Notes: generated by a model not told the origin, from the sequence alone. 64,000 nucleotides of DNA from Candidimonas sp. SYP-B2681 (GCF_003971065.1 NZ_RYDV01000002.1:124001-188000); one strand, 5' to 3'. Shown: positions 8,704 through 18,698, counted from the first letter of the stretch. A program made the numbers and translations.

Positions 8704-9579
8704 TTAGAACCAGTACACGAACATGTACAGTCCCAGCCAGACGACGTCCACAAAGTGCCAGTACCATGCGGCGCCTTCAAAGCCAAAGTGATGCGTGGCA
8801 GTAAAGTGCCCCTTGATCAGGCGGAACAGAATAACGGTCAGGAAGGTTGCGCCGAGAATCACGTGGAAGCCGTGAAAGCCGGTAAGCATATAGAACAACG
8901 AACCGTATGCACCCGAGTCAAAACGCAGGTTCAGATCATTGTAGGCATGGTGGTATTCGTAAGCTTGGCAGGCTACGAAGGTAAAGCCCAGAATAACTGT
9001 AAGAGCCAGCCAGAAAATCGTCTTGCCGCGATGGCTTGCGCGCAATGCATGGTGGGCAATGGTAAGCGTCAGGCCCGACGAGAGCAGTAAGGCTGTGTTG
9101 ATTGTTGGTAACCAGAAGGGGCCTACGGTTTTAAATTCAGGGACAACTCCAGCTGGGCCCAGGTTAGGCCAGGTACCGGAAAAGTTGGGCCACAACAGGG
9201 TCTGGTGATCCAGGTTACTTAACCATGGCGTGGTGACTTCGCGGGTGTACCAAAGCGCGCCGAAGAACGCCGCAAAGAACATGACTTCCGAGAAAATGAA
9301 CCAGGCCATGCTCCAGCGGTAAGAGTGGTCGACACGCTCGTTATTCATGCCGCTTTCCGATTCACGGATGGCGTCACCGAACCAGCCGTAAAGCACGACG
9401 AACAGGCCAAGAATGCCCACGATGAATAGCCAGAAGCCCGCTTCGTAGCTGTTGATCCATAGGGCTGCGCCCAAAAGGGTCAGCAGCAAGGAAAAACTTG
9501 CGCGAACCGGATGGACTGAATTGGCGGGCACGTAGTAATAGGGTGCCTCTTTGCCGTGAGCCAAGTCACTTGCACTCAT
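8704..9579 (-). CDS. ctaE: Cytochrome c oxidase subunit III
   Basis: A 291-residue membrane subunit of the aa3 oxidase with seven helices. Recognisable segments are SEVMFFAAFFGALWYTRE in helix III, LLLSSGLTLTIAHHAL and the end FHVILGATFLTV plus WYWHFVDVVWLGLYMFVYWF. Subunit III stabilises proton uptake and turnover. An AGGAG ribosome site precedes the start. It lies downstream of ctaC, ctaD and two small genes in the same direction. A Cox11 gene, which commonly sits just upstream of it, is absent. Confidence 0.97.
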   Translation of the reverse strand: MSASDLAHGKEAPYYYVPANSVHPVRASFSLLLTLLGAALWINSYEAGFWLFIVGILGLFVVLYGWFGDAIRESESGMNNERVDHSYRWSMAWFIFSEVMFFAAFFGALWYTREVTTPWLSNLDHQTLLWPNFSGTWPNLGPAGVVPEFKTVGPFWLPTINTALLLSSGLTLTIAHHALRASHRGKTIFWLALTVILGFTFVACQAYEYHHAYNDLNLRFDSGAYGSLFYMLTGFHGFHVILGATFLTVILFRLIKGHFTATHHFGFEGAAWYWHFVDVVWLGLYMFVYWF

Positions 9580-9616
9580 GGTGTTCTCCTGATGCGAATT
9601 ATTGAATTAAACATTA

Positions 9617-9841
9617 TTAGGTCAAGTAGGAAATAAGCCAGCGGGCAACCATTACCAAGCCTACAACGAACACGATAGCAGCCAGTATGCCGGCCAATAT
9701 AAGGTGCACGGGATTGAGCTTCGAAATATCTTCGTTGTATCCCTTACCCTTGCGGACTCCGAAAAACCCCCAGGCAACCGCCTTGAGTGTTTGGAAGAAA
9801 TTCAGTTTCCGTCGCGAAAGCTCTTGGATGTCTTTGGTCAT
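9617..9841 (-). CDS. DUF2970 family small membrane protein
   Basis: A 74-residue protein with a charged N-terminus (KLNFFQTLKAVAWGFFGVRKG, the DUF2970 signature) and one C-terminal membrane helix. It is a standing member of betaproteobacterial cytochrome oxidase loci, with no known biochemical role. The start was placed at ATG 9841 because the 14 extra upstream residues overlap the preceding short gene. Spacing to that gene is only 5 bases. Confidence 0.82.
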   Translation of the reverse strand: MTKDIQELSRRKLNFFQTLKAVAWGFFGVRKGKGYNEDISKLNPVHLILAGILAAIVFVVGLVMVARWLISYLT

Positions 9842-9846
9842 AAAGC

Positions 9847-9957
9847 CTAGCTTCCCAGCGACCCGCCACGCCAGAAGGTCCACACCATGATGGCTACCAC
9901 GATGATGATCAGCGCGATGGTGGTGTAGCGGTTCTTCCGGCGTTGTTCGGGTGTCAT
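9847..9957 (-). CDS. Cytochrome oxidase small assembly protein (36 aa)
   Basis: A 36-residue protein beginning MTPEQRRKNRYTTIAL and consisting of a basic start and a single membrane helix ending in WTFWRGGSLGS. Proteins of this size and pattern directly follow ctaD in betaproteobacteria and are annotated as a small oxidase assembly factor. ATG 9957 lies 10 bases after the ctaD stop. The frame is open for 43 codons upstream, but that part lies inside ctaD. Confidence 0.78.
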   Translation of the reverse strand: MTPEQRRKNRYTTIALIIIVVAIMVWTFWRGGSLGS

Positions 9958-9967
9958 GGGCTCTGCC

Positions 9968-11566
9968 TTATTTAACGACTGGTGGGACGACAAAGGTGTG
10001 GAAGGGTGCAGGTGAGGGCACAGTCCATTCCAGACCCGTTGCGCCTTCCCACGGCTTGGCCGGAGCTGGCTCACCATGACCGGCATAGGACTTAAGGATG
10101 AGGAACAGGAATATCAGTTGTGACAGACCGAACCAGAAGGCACCTATGGTGGCGATTTGGTTGAAGTCGGTGAACTGCGCCGCATAGTCAGCATAGCGAC
10201 GTGGCATTCCGGCCAGTCCAAGGAAGTGCATCGGGAAAAACGTAACGTTGAACGAGATCATGCTGGACCAGAAGTGCAGCTTGCCGAGTTTTTCGTTGTA
10301 CATGCGGCCTGTCCATTTGGGCATCCAGTAGTAGGCGCCTGCAAACATGCCGAACAAGGAACCCGCCACCATCACGTAGTGGAAGTGAGCAATAACATAG
10401 TAAGTGTCATGCACAGCAATGTCGATAGGCGCCACAGCCAGAATAAGGCCCGTGAAGCCGCCGATCGTGAACACGAAGATGAACCCGATCGCAAACAGCA
10501 TGGGCGTTTCGAAGGTCATGGAACCGCGCCACATGGTGGCAACCCAGTTGAAAACCTTCACGCCGGTTGGAATCGAAATGAGCATGGTGGCGTACATAAA
10601 GTACAGCTGACCCGTAACCGGCATACCGGTGGCAAACATGTGGTGCGCCCATACCAGGAAGGAGAGGATGGCAATGGCGGCAGTGGCATACACCATCGAG
10701 GCGTAGCCGAACAACTGTTTACGGGCGAAAGCAGGAACCACGGCCGACACGATACCAAACGCCGGCAGAATCATGATGTAGACCTCGGGGTGGCCGAAGA
10801 ACCAGAATACGTGCTGATACAAGACCGGGTCGCCCCCGGCGGCGGCATTGAAGAAGCTGGTGCCGAAGTGGCGGTCAGTCAGCAACATGGTTACCGCAGC
10901 GGCCAGCACAGGCATGACGGCGATAAGCAGGTAGGCGGTGATTAGCCATGTCCAGCAGAACAAAGGCATCTTCATCAAGGTCATGCCTGGAGCGCGCATG
11001 TTCAGGATGGTGACCACGATATTGATGGCGCCCATAATGGACGATGCGCCCAGAATGTGTACAGCAAAAATCGTGAAGTCCATGCCCGGGCCCATTTGCA
11101 GCGACAACGGCGCATACATGGTCCATCCGGCAGCATTGGCGCCGCCCGGTACAAAGAATGAACTTGTCATCAGGATGGCGCCAATCGGCAACAACCAGAA
11201 GCTGAAGTTATTCATGCGGGCGAAAGCCATATCGGATGCGCCGATTTGCAGCGGGATCATCCAGTTGGCGAAGCCAACAAACGCAGGCATGATGGCGCCG
11301 AAAATCATGATCAGGCCGTGCATGGTGGTGAACTGATTGAACAATTCAGGCTGGAAAAACTGCAGGCCAGGCGAGAAAAGTTCTGTACGCACCAATAACG
11401 CCAGCACACCGCCTTCTAGCAGCATGCAAAACGAAAATAGCAGGTACATCGTACCGATATCTTTGTGGTTGGTGGCAAACAGCCAGCGCCGCCAGCCGTG
11501 TGGCCGGTGGTCGTGATCGTCGTGCCCGTGACTGGCTGGGACGTGGTCGGCAGTAACGCTGCTCAT
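9968..11566 (-). CDS. ctaD: Cytochrome c oxidase subunit I
   Basis: The 532-residue catalytic subunit of an aa3-type terminal oxidase: it reduces O2 to water at the heme a3-CuB centre and pumps protons. The diagnostic segment HPEVYIMILPAFG carries a CuB His and the cross-linked Tyr of the K channel. The other CuB histidines are in WAHHMFATG, and the heme ligands in HDTYYVIAHFHYV. It belongs to the A family (xEVYI with YIMILPAFG). The start at 11566 has an AAGGAG site 6 bases upstream; an open extension to 11623 lies in the intergenic spacer. Confidence 0.98.
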   Translation of the reverse strand: MSSVTADHVPASHGHDDHDHRPHGWRRWLFATNHKDIGTMYLLFSFCMLLEGGVLALLVRTELFSPGLQFFQPELFNQFTTMHGLIMIFGAIMPAFVGFANWMIPLQIGASDMAFARMNNFSFWLLPIGAILMTSSFFVPGGANAAGWTMYAPLSLQMGPGMDFTIFAVHILGASSIMGAINIVVTILNMRAPGMTLMKMPLFCWTWLITAYLLIAVMPVLAAAVTMLLTDRHFGTSFFNAAAGGDPVLYQHVFWFFGHPEVYIMILPAFGIVSAVVPAFARKQLFGYASMVYATAAIAILSFLVWAHHMFATGMPVTGQLYFMYATMLISIPTGVKVFNWVATMWRGSMTFETPMLFAIGFIFVFTIGGFTGLILAVAPIDIAVHDTYYVIAHFHYVMVAGSLFGMFAGAYYWMPKWTGRMYNEKLGKLHFWSSMISFNVTFFPMHFLGLAGMPRRYADYAAQFTDFNQIATIGAFWFGLSQLIFLFLILKSYAGHGEPAPAKPWEGATGLEWTVPSPAPFHTFVVPPVVK

Positions 11567-11651
11567 TGTGGACTCCTTCCTACTCAACCGGGGCGGTGAA
11601 ACCGCCGTCCGGTGAAAAAACATTCAAATTTAAATTAAATGTGCCAGTGGT

Positions 11652-12809
11652 TTAGCGCAAGGCCTTGACGTCGGCAGGTTGAACAACCGGATCGGTACCT
11701 TTGCCAGCATTGCTCCAGGCATTGCGTGTATAGGTAGCAACGGCCGCGATTTGGACATCGTTCAACTGATCACGGAAGGCTGCCATGGCGGTGCCCGGAT
11801 GACCATTGAGCACCGTAAGGATCTGAACCTTCATTGGCCCTAGTACCGCCGGGCTGGTGTCCATTGGGGGGAAGGTACCGGGAATGCCCTTGCCATTTGC
11901 CTGGTGACAGGCAACACAGTTTGCAGTGTAAACCTGTTCGCCGCGGGCTACGAGTTCATCTTTGGTCCACTTTTTGTTGGGGTCGTCGGCAGCAGAAGCC
12001 AAGGCCTTCTGTTCGTTCGCGGCCCACTTTTCGTAGTCGGCCTGGGATACGACATCAACGACGATAGGCATGAAAGCGTGATCCTTGCCGCAAAGTTCCG
12101 CGCACTGACCGCGGTACGTGCCAATTTTTTCGGCACGGAACCAAGTGTCGCGCAAGAAACCTGGCATCGCGTCTTGCTTGACGCCGAATTCAGGAATCAT
12201 CCATGAGTGGATAACGTCGTTGGCCGTAAGCACGATGCGTACTTTCTTGTTAACGGGAACGACCACGTGCTTATCGACTTCCATCAAGTAGAGATCGGTG
12301 CGAGGCGCGGTCCCGACGATCTGTTCGCGAGGCGTAGACAAATTCGACAGGAACTTGACGCCCTGGGCGGGGCCATCGATGTATTCGTAACCCCATTTCC
12401 ATTGGTAGCCGGTTACCTTGATAGTAAGGTCGGAGCTGCTGGTGTCTTTCATGGCCACGACAGTACGCGTGGCCGGAAGCGCCATGGCGATGACGATAAT
12501 GAAAGGGATTACAGTCCAGGCGACTTCGATACCCACGTGTTCATGGAATTTGGCCGGTACCGCACCGCGCGACTTGCGGTGCATAAAAATGGAGTAAAAC
12601 ATTACTCCAAATACGCCCACAAAAATCACAGCACAGATGATCAGCAGCATCCAGTGAATCCACATGATCTCTTGTGCAATCTGTGTCACCCCCTCGTGGA
12701 GGTTCAGCTGATTGACCCGTGGGCCTCCCGGCATGTCCTTGACCTGCGCACCAGCTGCTGCTGCCATTAGCGTTGCGCCAGTCCCCAGTAACCCTCTCAA
12801 CTTCTTCAT
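11652..12809 (-). CDS. ctaC: Cytochrome c oxidase subunit II with fused cytochrome c domain (caa3-like)
   Basis: A 385-residue subunit that accepts electrons at CuA. After a signal-like start and two membrane helices (about 50-115), the cupredoxin domain holds the CuA ligands: His201 and the GQCAELCGKDHAFM segment (Cys236, Cys240, His244, Met247). A C-terminal cytochrome c domain has CVACH (Cys298, Cys301, His302) with likely axial Met in TFPPMDTS. The fusion makes it a caa3-like oxidase common in betaproteobacteria. First gene of the leftward oxidase operon; its promoter lies in 12810-13067. Confidence 0.97.
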   Translation of the reverse strand: MKKLRGLLGTGATLMAAAAGAQVKDMPGGPRVNQLNLHEGVTQIAQEIMWIHWMLLIICAVIFVGVFGVMFYSIFMHRKSRGAVPAKFHEHVGIEVAWTVIPFIIVIAMALPATRTVVAMKDTSSSDLTIKVTGYQWKWGYEYIDGPAQGVKFLSNLSTPREQIVGTAPRTDLYLMEVDKHVVVPVNKKVRIVLTANDVIHSWMIPEFGVKQDAMPGFLRDTWFRAEKIGTYRGQCAELCGKDHAFMPIVVDVVSQADYEKWAANEQKALASAADDPNKKWTKDELVARGEQVYTANCVACHQANGKGIPGTFPPMDTSPAVLGPMKVQILTVLNGHPGTAMAAFRDQLNDVQIAAVATYTRNAWSNAGKGTDPVVQPADVKALR

Positions 12810-13067
12810 ACTGACCTCGAAATACGACGTGTTCCGACCAAATGTTGACTTTGATCAAACAAGCTGATCGGGAAAACACCGGATGAACACATAATTATTG
12901 AATGGCAGGCTTAAAATACCGAACGCTGGGGCAATGCCTGCTCGAATTACCTTTGATCGCGGAATTATAGCGACAAGAGCTTACTATGTGCTGATATGGC
13001 GTCATTCTTATGAGAGTGGTGTAGGGCTTTGACGCATGGGCGGGCCGGCTTCCACTACAATTATTCC

Positions 13068-13901
13068 ATGAAAGATTCACAGCCCCCCGACCTCGCGCCT
13101 GCCATAAGCGCACGTTATCAACAACTTGCAAAAAGAATTCAGCAACTGCCTCCCGGTGGGTCACGCCCCCTGACCGTGGCCGGAAAAGTTGCGGGCTGGA
13201 TTACTGCAAAAGCAACAGCACATCTGGAAGGCTTGCCCGGCATCTGTATAGAGCCTGAAGCGGTCCACATAACGGCTGCGGCGCGTCAGCGTATGTCACT
13301 AAATAGCGTATTAGCGCAATTGGCGATTTCACTCAAAGACACGGGATGTCTGCGCGGCTGGCGTGATGAACTGCTGGATGTGATTGGCGAGGGGCAGCGC
13401 CTGGCGGTGATCGAGCGTGCAGCGGTGCGACCTTTAGGATTATTGACCAAGGCGGTGCATTTGAATGCATGGTCGCCCGACGGACAGCTGTGGATTGCGC
13501 GGCGTGCACTGAACAAATCGACCGACCCGGGCATGTGGGATACGCTAGTAGGAGGGCTGGCGGGTGCGGGCGAAAACCTGGATGCTTCCCTGTTGCGGGA
13601 AAGCAACGAGGAAGCCGGACTTCTTCCCGACGACCTCGAATATCGGTCACCTTTGCGCATTATTCTACGCATGCATCGGCGATTGCCCGAAGGCTATCAG
13701 GTCGAAGATGTACTTGTCAGCGATTGCGTACTGGCCCAGTCGGTAAAGCCGCAGAACCTGGACGGCGAAGTCAGCGAAATCAAGCTGGTGAATATCAGCG
13801 AGCTTTGGGCCATGGTCGAAGCGAGCGAGTTTACGCGTGAGGCCGAACTCGTCATTCTGGAGGGGCTGCAGAAACGGATGCGCGAAGGGTTGCTGCTGTA
13901 A
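13068..13901 (+). CDS. Nudix hydrolase with DUF4743 N-terminal domain
   Basis: A 277-residue protein. The first 120 residues match the DUF4743 type that precedes Nudix domains in thiamin-pyrophosphokinase-associated hydrolases. A Nudix box follows with the GGLAGAGENL...LLRESNEEAGL pattern, keeping the REsNEE metal-binding core. It should hydrolyse a nucleoside-diphosphate-linked compound; the substrate is not predictable. ATG 13068 was preferred over 13029, which adds 13 residues lacking similarity. It stands alone, divergent from ctaC. Confidence 0.88.
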   Translation: MKDSQPPDLAPAISARYQQLAKRIQQLPPGGSRPLTVAGKVAGWITAKATAHLEGLPGICIEPEAVHITAAARQRMSLNSVLAQLAISLKDTGCLRGWRDELLDVIGEGQRLAVIERAAVRPLGLLTKAVHLNAWSPDGQLWIARRALNKSTDPGMWDTLVGGLAGAGENLDASLLRESNEEAGLLPDDLEYRSPLRIILRMHRRLPEGYQVEDVLVSDCVLAQSVKPQNLDGEVSEIKLVNISELWAMVEASEFTREAELVILEGLQKRMREGLLL

Positions 13902-14020
13902 TAGTAGGCAATAGACCATATTAGACGGCGGCACCACTTCAGTTTAAGCTAGCGTTAACTTCGGCCGGTGAATGGCAATGCTAGCACCGAGCCTTCCACT
14001 TTTGAGCTCAAGGAGCCGCC

Positions 14021-14815
14021 ATGGTTACTAAAAACGACAATCCCTTTGTCTTGCCCGGTTTTGGTCAAAGTGGCGAAATCGCTCAGAATCCGCTGCTCGC
14101 CAGTATGGAAATGATGCGCAAGGCGTGGGATGGTCTGGCCAGTTCGGGCGGATTCAATCAAACCTCCATGGCTGCCCCCATGTCGGTCGAAGACCTGGAA
14201 CGGCGCATCAACGATTTGCGCGCCGTGGAAAATTGGTTGCGCATGAATCTGTCCATGCTATCTGGCACGATTCAAGGCCTTGAGGTTCAGCGCTCTACTA
14301 TTAGCACACTGAAATCGTTCGTGACCTCGGCCGCTTCGATGGCTTCGGCCGGATCAGAGTCCAAGGGGTTGTCACCGCTTGAAGCAGTTCTCGGCATGCA
14401 GGCTTTCAAGCCAGCCACGGACAACAAGCAAGAAGCCGCATCGACGTCGAAAGCAGGCGCCAAGACAGACAAGGCACAACAAGGCACCAGTGCGGAAGAC
14501 TTGGCCAGCCAGGCGAAGGCGGCCAGCGAAGCCATGGCCGCCAACGCCGCTACTGCCGCGCAGGGCTGGTGGGATATGGTGCAGAAGCAATTCGATAGTC
14601 TCGCCCAGGCAACCACGGCCAGTTTGCAAGGGGCGGACGCCGCGAAGGCCGCCGCGCTAAAGGGGGCCACAGGCAGCTCTGCCGACTCCACGCTAGGGAA
14701 ATTTACGCCTAAAGCAGCGTCGAAAAAGACGGCAGAATCAGCGCCTTCTGCTGCAAAGCATGCGGCAAAGAAAGCCGCGCCGCGAAAGCGCACATCCGCA
14801 TCGCGCAAACCATGA
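14021..14815 (+). CDS. PhaM-type polyhydroxyalkanoate granule regulatory protein
   Basis: A 264-residue protein. The N-terminal 100 residues have the PhaM pattern: NPLLASMEMMRKAWDGL, then MSVEDLERRINDLRAVENWLRMNLSML, a predicted coiled coil. The rest is Ala/Lys-rich and ends in a histone-like tail (KKAAPRKRTSASRKP) expected to bind DNA. In Ralstonia, PhaM links PHA granules to the nucleoid and activates PHA synthase. AAGGAG lies upstream of the ATG. No phaC or phasin lies nearby, so the assignment rests on domain layout alone. Confidence 0.82.
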   Translation: MVTKNDNPFVLPGFGQSGEIAQNPLLASMEMMRKAWDGLASSGGFNQTSMAAPMSVEDLERRINDLRAVENWLRMNLSMLSGTIQGLEVQRSTISTLKSFVTSAASMASAGSESKGLSPLEAVLGMQAFKPATDNKQEAASTSKAGAKTDKAQQGTSAEDLASQAKAASEAMAANAATAAQGWWDMVQKQFDSLAQATTASLQGADAAKAAALKGATGSSADSTLGKFTPKAASKKTAESAPSAAKHAAKKAAPRKRTSASRKP

Positions 14816-14843
14816 ATTTTTACTCACCAACCCAAGATAATAC

Positions 14844-16217
14844 ATGCTGAATATTGTTATTCTGGCAGCCGGACTGGGCAAACGCATGCAGTCCGACCTG
14901 CCTAAAGTGTTGCATCCGCTAGCAGGCAAACCAATGCTGGCACACGTACTTGAAAACGCACGGCGGCTAAATCCTGACCGCATCATTGTTGTAGTTGGCC
15001 ATGGCGCGGAACGCGTCAAAGATGCCTTCGCCGATCAAGCCGATATCCACTTCGCGCTACAAGTTCCCCAACAAGGAACTGCCCATGCGGTGCAAATGGC
15101 GGCTCCGCTTCTGGTCGCAGGCACAAGCGGCGGAGACGCCACCCTGGTGTTGTATGGCGATGTGCCTCTGGTTCAAACCGAGACACTGCAGCGGTTGCTG
15201 AACGCGCGCGAGCAGGGCATGGCGGTGCTCACCGAGACGCTGGCTGACCCGACCGGCTATGGCCGCATTGTTCGCAACCAGCAGGGCGAAGTCATACGCA
15301 TCGTCGAACACAAAGATGCTTCGCCGGACGAACATGCCATTGCTGAAGTCAACACCGGTATTCTGGTGGCTCCCACTGGCAATCTGAAAGACTGGCTGTC
15401 GCGCATCGATAACAACAATGCCCAAGGCGAATATTATCTGACCGATGTGGTCAGTTTGTCTGTGCAAGATGGTTTACCTGTTCACGCCGCGCAACCATCG
15501 GCCTTATGGGAAACGCTGGGCGTCAACAGCCGCATTCAACAGGCCCAGCTGGAACGCCACTGGCAAGGCGAACAGGCGCGCAGGCTGCTGGAAGCGGGCG
15601 TAACGATCGTCGACCCCGCCCGCTTTGATTTGCGTGGTTCGCTGGTGTGCGGACGCGACGTCTTCATCGATGTAGGCTGCGTGTTTGAAGGCCGGGTCGA
15701 GCTCGCCGACGGTGTGCGCATCGGGCCGCATTGCGTCATCAAAGACGCGGTAATGGGCGCGGGAACCCAGGTTGAAGCGTTTAGCCATATACATGAAGCG
15801 AAGATTGCCGATCAGGCGCGTATAGGGCCGTATGCCCGTTTACGCCCAGGGGCCGATATCGGTTCGCAGGCCCATGTTGGCAACTTTGTCGAGATCAAGA
15901 AAAGCCGTCTGGGGCAGGGCTCCAAGGCCAATCACCTTGCTTATATAGGTGATGCGCAAATAGGCGAGCGGGTCAATATTGGCGCTGGCACCATCACGTG
16001 TAATTACGACGGCGTGAATAAGTTCCAGACGATTATTGAAGATGATGCCTTCATCGGTTCCGACTCGCAGTTGGTCGCTCCGGTGCGCGTTGGTCAGGGC
16101 GCGACGCTTGGCGCGGGCACTACCTTGACCAAAGATGCGCCCGCGGGACAACTAACTATTTCCCGTCCCTCCCAAAAAACCATCGAGGGCTGGCTGCGCC
16201 CAATTAAAAAATCGTAG
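14844..16217 (+). CDS. glmU: Bifunctional N-acetylglucosamine-1-phosphate uridyltransferase / glucosamine-1-phosphate acetyltransferase
   Basis: A 457-residue two-domain enzyme making UDP-GlcNAc for peptidoglycan and lipopolysaccharide. The N-terminal pyrophosphorylase domain has the [24 protein letters not shown] loop split over residues 7-31 and LYGDVPL. The C-terminal half is a left-handed beta-helix with hexapeptide repeats and the active-site run [12 protein letters not shown]. Length matches the family. The MFS gene starts 2 bases after its stop. It shares the amino-sugar pathway with glmS, about 3 kb away. Confidence 0.98.
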   Translation: MLNIVILAAGLGKRMQSDLPKVLHPLAGKPMLAHVLENARRLNPDRIIVVVGHGAERVKDAFADQADIHFALQVPQQGTAHAVQMAAPLLVAGTSGGDATLVLYGDVPLVQTETLQRLLNAREQGMAVLTETLADPTGYGRIVRNQQGEVIRIVEHKDASPDEHAIAEVNTGILVAPTGNLKDWLSRIDNNNAQGEYYLTDVVSLSVQDGLPVHAAQPSALWETLGVNSRIQQAQLERHWQGEQARRLLEAGVTIVDPARFDLRGSLVCGRDVFIDVGCVFEGRVELADGVRIGPHCVIKDAVMGAGTQVEAFSHIHEAKIADQARIGPYARLRPGADIGSQAHVGNFVEIKKSRLGQGSKANHLAYIGDAQIGERVNIGAGTITCNYDGVNKFQTIIEDDAFIGSDSQLVAPVRVGQGATLGAGTTLTKDAPAGQLTISRPSQKTIEGWLRPIKKS

Positions 16218-16219
16218 TC

Positions 16220-17611
16220 GTGACAAAAAAAACCGCAACGGGTAATAAGTCGGCCAACCTGCCGGACGGACTGGACGCTCCCCAACGTTATTGGGCAGTT
16301 ATGGGGGTAATGCTGGCCATCACCATTACTGTGCTGGATGCCAGCATGGTCAATGTCGCCTTGCCCGCAATTGCCCAACAGCTGGCCATTGACCCTGGCG
16401 CGGTCGTTTGGGTGTCTATCGCCTACAACCTTACGGTGGTGGTGTCCTTATTGCCCTTGTCTGCGGTGGCCGAACGTATCGGTTTCCGCCGTATGTTCGC
16501 GTGGGGGCTGACACTGTTCCTGCTCTCGTCCGTCGCGGCGGTACTGTCCAACTCTCTTGTCAGTTTGACCCTGGCCCGCGTGGCACAAGGCCTGGGTTCG
16601 GCGATGCTGATGTGTTTGTTTGGCGGCCTGGTTCGCAACATTTACCCGCTTAACAAGCTTGGCATGGGTATCAGCATGAACGCCATGGTGGTAGGGCTCA
16701 TGGCAGTGGTGGGCCCGACGATGGGCGCTTTCATTCTGCAGGTCGCTTCATGGCAATGGATATTCGTTGTCAATATTCCGATTGGCATTGCTACCTATTT
16801 TTGTATTCGTTTCCTGCCCGAGGTGCCGCGCAATAACGCGCGCTTCGATTGGCTGGCTTGCGCACTAAGCATACCGCTATTCGGCCTGTCGATCATAGGG
16901 CTCGACGCCCTGGTAAAAGATCCTGTGTTATCCGCCTTGTGCCTGATATTGGCGGGGCTTGCCGGTTGGGCATTGGTGCGACGATCGCGTGGTCAGGTGG
17001 CGCCGATCGTGCCCATCGATTTATTGCGTATCACCCCTATCGCTTACGCGGTGGCGGCGTCCGGATTCTCATTTGCGGCGCAGATGTCGGCGTTTGTATC
17101 GTTACCTTTTTATTTCAAACAGGTCCTGCATTTTTCTTACGCCGAAGTCGGCATCTTGCTTGGGGCGTGGTCGGTCGGTGTTGCCGTGATGGCGCCGGTT
17201 GCTGGATATTTATCGAGTCGCTATTCCATTGCCGTGCTGTGCGGACTCGGTGCATTCGGTATTGCGGCAGGCATGTTCTGGGTGATTATGCTGCCAATTG
17301 ACGCCGCTTTCGTTTGGCTGATGGCCGCCATGCTGTTGGCCGGGGTGGGGTTTGGTTTCTTCCAAACTCCGAATAATCGGGCTTTATTGGCCGGAACACC
17401 GCGGCATCGCAGTGGAGCCGCAGGCGGCATGCAAGCCACGACTCGCGTTTTCGGACAAAGTTTTGGTACGGCATTAGTCGCGGTGGCGTTCAATATCAGC
17501 GCCAGTAACGGCGCGACGCTAGGCGTCTGCGTTGCCATTGTCTGTGCCTTGATTGCGGTGGCGATTAATGTCGCGCGCCAGCTTAACCCGGCCGTCGACC
17601 TGGAGCTCTAA
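16220..17611 (+). CDS. MFS transporter, DHA2 (EmrB/QacA-like) type
   Basis: A 463-residue membrane protein with about 14 predicted helices and motifs of drug/H+ antiporters: LDASMVNVALPAIAQQL in helix 1, GFRRMF in loop 2-3, and ARVAQGLGSAMLMCLFGG in helix 4. DHA2 members export drugs or metabolites with proton exchange. It begins at a GTG codon only 2 bases after glmU, so it is probably cotranslated. The start is forced by that spacing. Its substrate cannot be assigned. The following glycosyltransferase gene begins 6 bases after its stop. Confidence 0.9.
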   Translation: MTKKTATGNKSANLPDGLDAPQRYWAVMGVMLAITITVLDASMVNVALPAIAQQLAIDPGAVVWVSIAYNLTVVVSLLPLSAVAERIGFRRMFAWGLTLFLLSSVAAVLSNSLVSLTLARVAQGLGSAMLMCLFGGLVRNIYPLNKLGMGISMNAMVVGLMAVVGPTMGAFILQVASWQWIFVVNIPIGIATYFCIRFLPEVPRNNARFDWLACALSIPLFGLSIIGLDALVKDPVLSALCLILAGLAGWALVRRSRGQVAPIVPIDLLRITPIAYAVAASGFSFAAQMSAFVSLPFYFKQVLHFSYAEVGILLGAWSVGVAVMAPVAGYLSSRYSIAVLCGLGAFGIAAGMFWVIMLPIDAAFVWLMAAMLLAGVGFGFFQTPNNRALLAGTPRHRSGAAGGMQATTRVFGQSFGTALVAVAFNISASNGATLGVCVAIVCALIAVAINVARQLNPAVDLEL

Positions 17612-17617
17612 CCCATC

Positions 17618-18679
17618 ATGCATATTCTGCAGATGAATTTCGAGCGCGGTTGGCGTGGCGGTGAACGGCAGACCTTGCTTTGCATGCAACAATTTCGCCG
17701 TGCCGGGCACCAGGTATCCCTGCTAGCCCGACGTGGCGGCGAACTGGCGCGATGTGCCGCCGCCGACGGCTTTACCGTGCACGAACAGTCCAACGTGGCA
17801 TCGCTGTGCGGCTTTCTGGTCCGCCAGGGCCGCAATTTTGATATCTTGCACGCCCAGACCGCCAACATGATGACTTGGCTGGCCCTGCTTAAGCCTTTCC
17901 TTGGGTCTTGCATCGTATTCACCAGGCGTACGGCTTTTCCAGTCTTGCGGCGCGAGCGGCAAACCGCCTGGAAATGGTCCAAGGCGGATGCCCTGGTGGC
18001 AATCAGCCAGGCTGCAGCCGATGAGCCCCGACGCTTGGGGATTAAGGTAAGCATCATACCCAGCGCTATCGAGGCCAAGCCGTTGGACCAGGATCACCTC
18101 AACGCATTCAGCAGGCAGTTCGATTTAAGCGGTAAACGCGTATTGGCCACTGCCGCGGCCCTGACTATTGAAAAAGATCCCTGTACGTTGATACGCGCCG
18201 TGCACCGTTTACGCCAGACACGCAGCGACTTTGTATTTCTGCATCTGGGGGCAGGGGGCAGCGCCGAAGCGCAGGCTCACCAACTGGTGCGCGAACTGGG
18301 TTTGGAAAGCCACTATATATTTGCAGGATTTCAATCGGGTGTTGAAGACCTGTACCGCTTGATGGATGTATTTGTCTTGAGCTCACGCCAGGAAGCGCTC
18401 GGCACCAGCGTGCTGGACGCGTTTCTGTATTCGGTTCCGGTCGTATCAACCGACGCGGGCGGCTTGAAGGAAAGCCTTGCCGACGGTCGCGGCGTATTGT
18501 GCAAAGTCGGTGACGATCAAGCGCTGGCCTTGGGAATAGACCGGGTTCTGAACGATCGGGCTCTTAGCGCCAGCATGGTGAAAAACGCCAGTGAATACGT
18601 ATTGCGCGAACATGATGCAGCGATGATGGCCAAGCGGTATTTAGCGCAATATGAATCGTTGCTGAGCCCAGCTAAGTAG
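17618..18679 (+). CDS. GT4-like glycosyltransferase
   Basis: A 353-residue retaining glycosyltransferase of the GT-B fold. The N-terminal Rossmann half starts MHILQMNFERGWRGGERQTL. The C-terminal half has the donor-binding region with FAGFQSGVEDLYRLMDVFVLSSRQEALGTSVLDA, including the E-x7-E-like pattern, then PVVSTDAGGLKE. It likely transfers a sugar in envelope polysaccharide or lipopolysaccharide synthesis. Coupled to glmU and the MFS gene, so UDP-GlcNAc is a plausible donor; this is inference. Confidence 0.88.
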   Translation: MHILQMNFERGWRGGERQTLLCMQQFRRAGHQVSLLARRGGELARCAAADGFTVHEQSNVASLCGFLVRQGRNFDILHAQTANMMTWLALLKPFLGSCIVFTRRTAFPVLRRERQTAWKWSKADALVAISQAAADEPRRLGIKVSIIPSAIEAKPLDQDHLNAFSRQFDLSGKRVLATAAALTIEKDPCTLIRAVHRLRQTRSDFVFLHLGAGGSAEAQAHQLVRELGLESHYIFAGFQSGVEDLYRLMDVFVLSSRQEALGTSVLDAFLYSVPVVSTDAGGLKESLADGRGVLCKVGDDQALALGIDRVLNDRALSASMVKNASEYVLREHDAAMMAKRYLAQYESLLSPAK

Positions 18680-18698
18680 TTCTCTAATTGCGTGTGGT

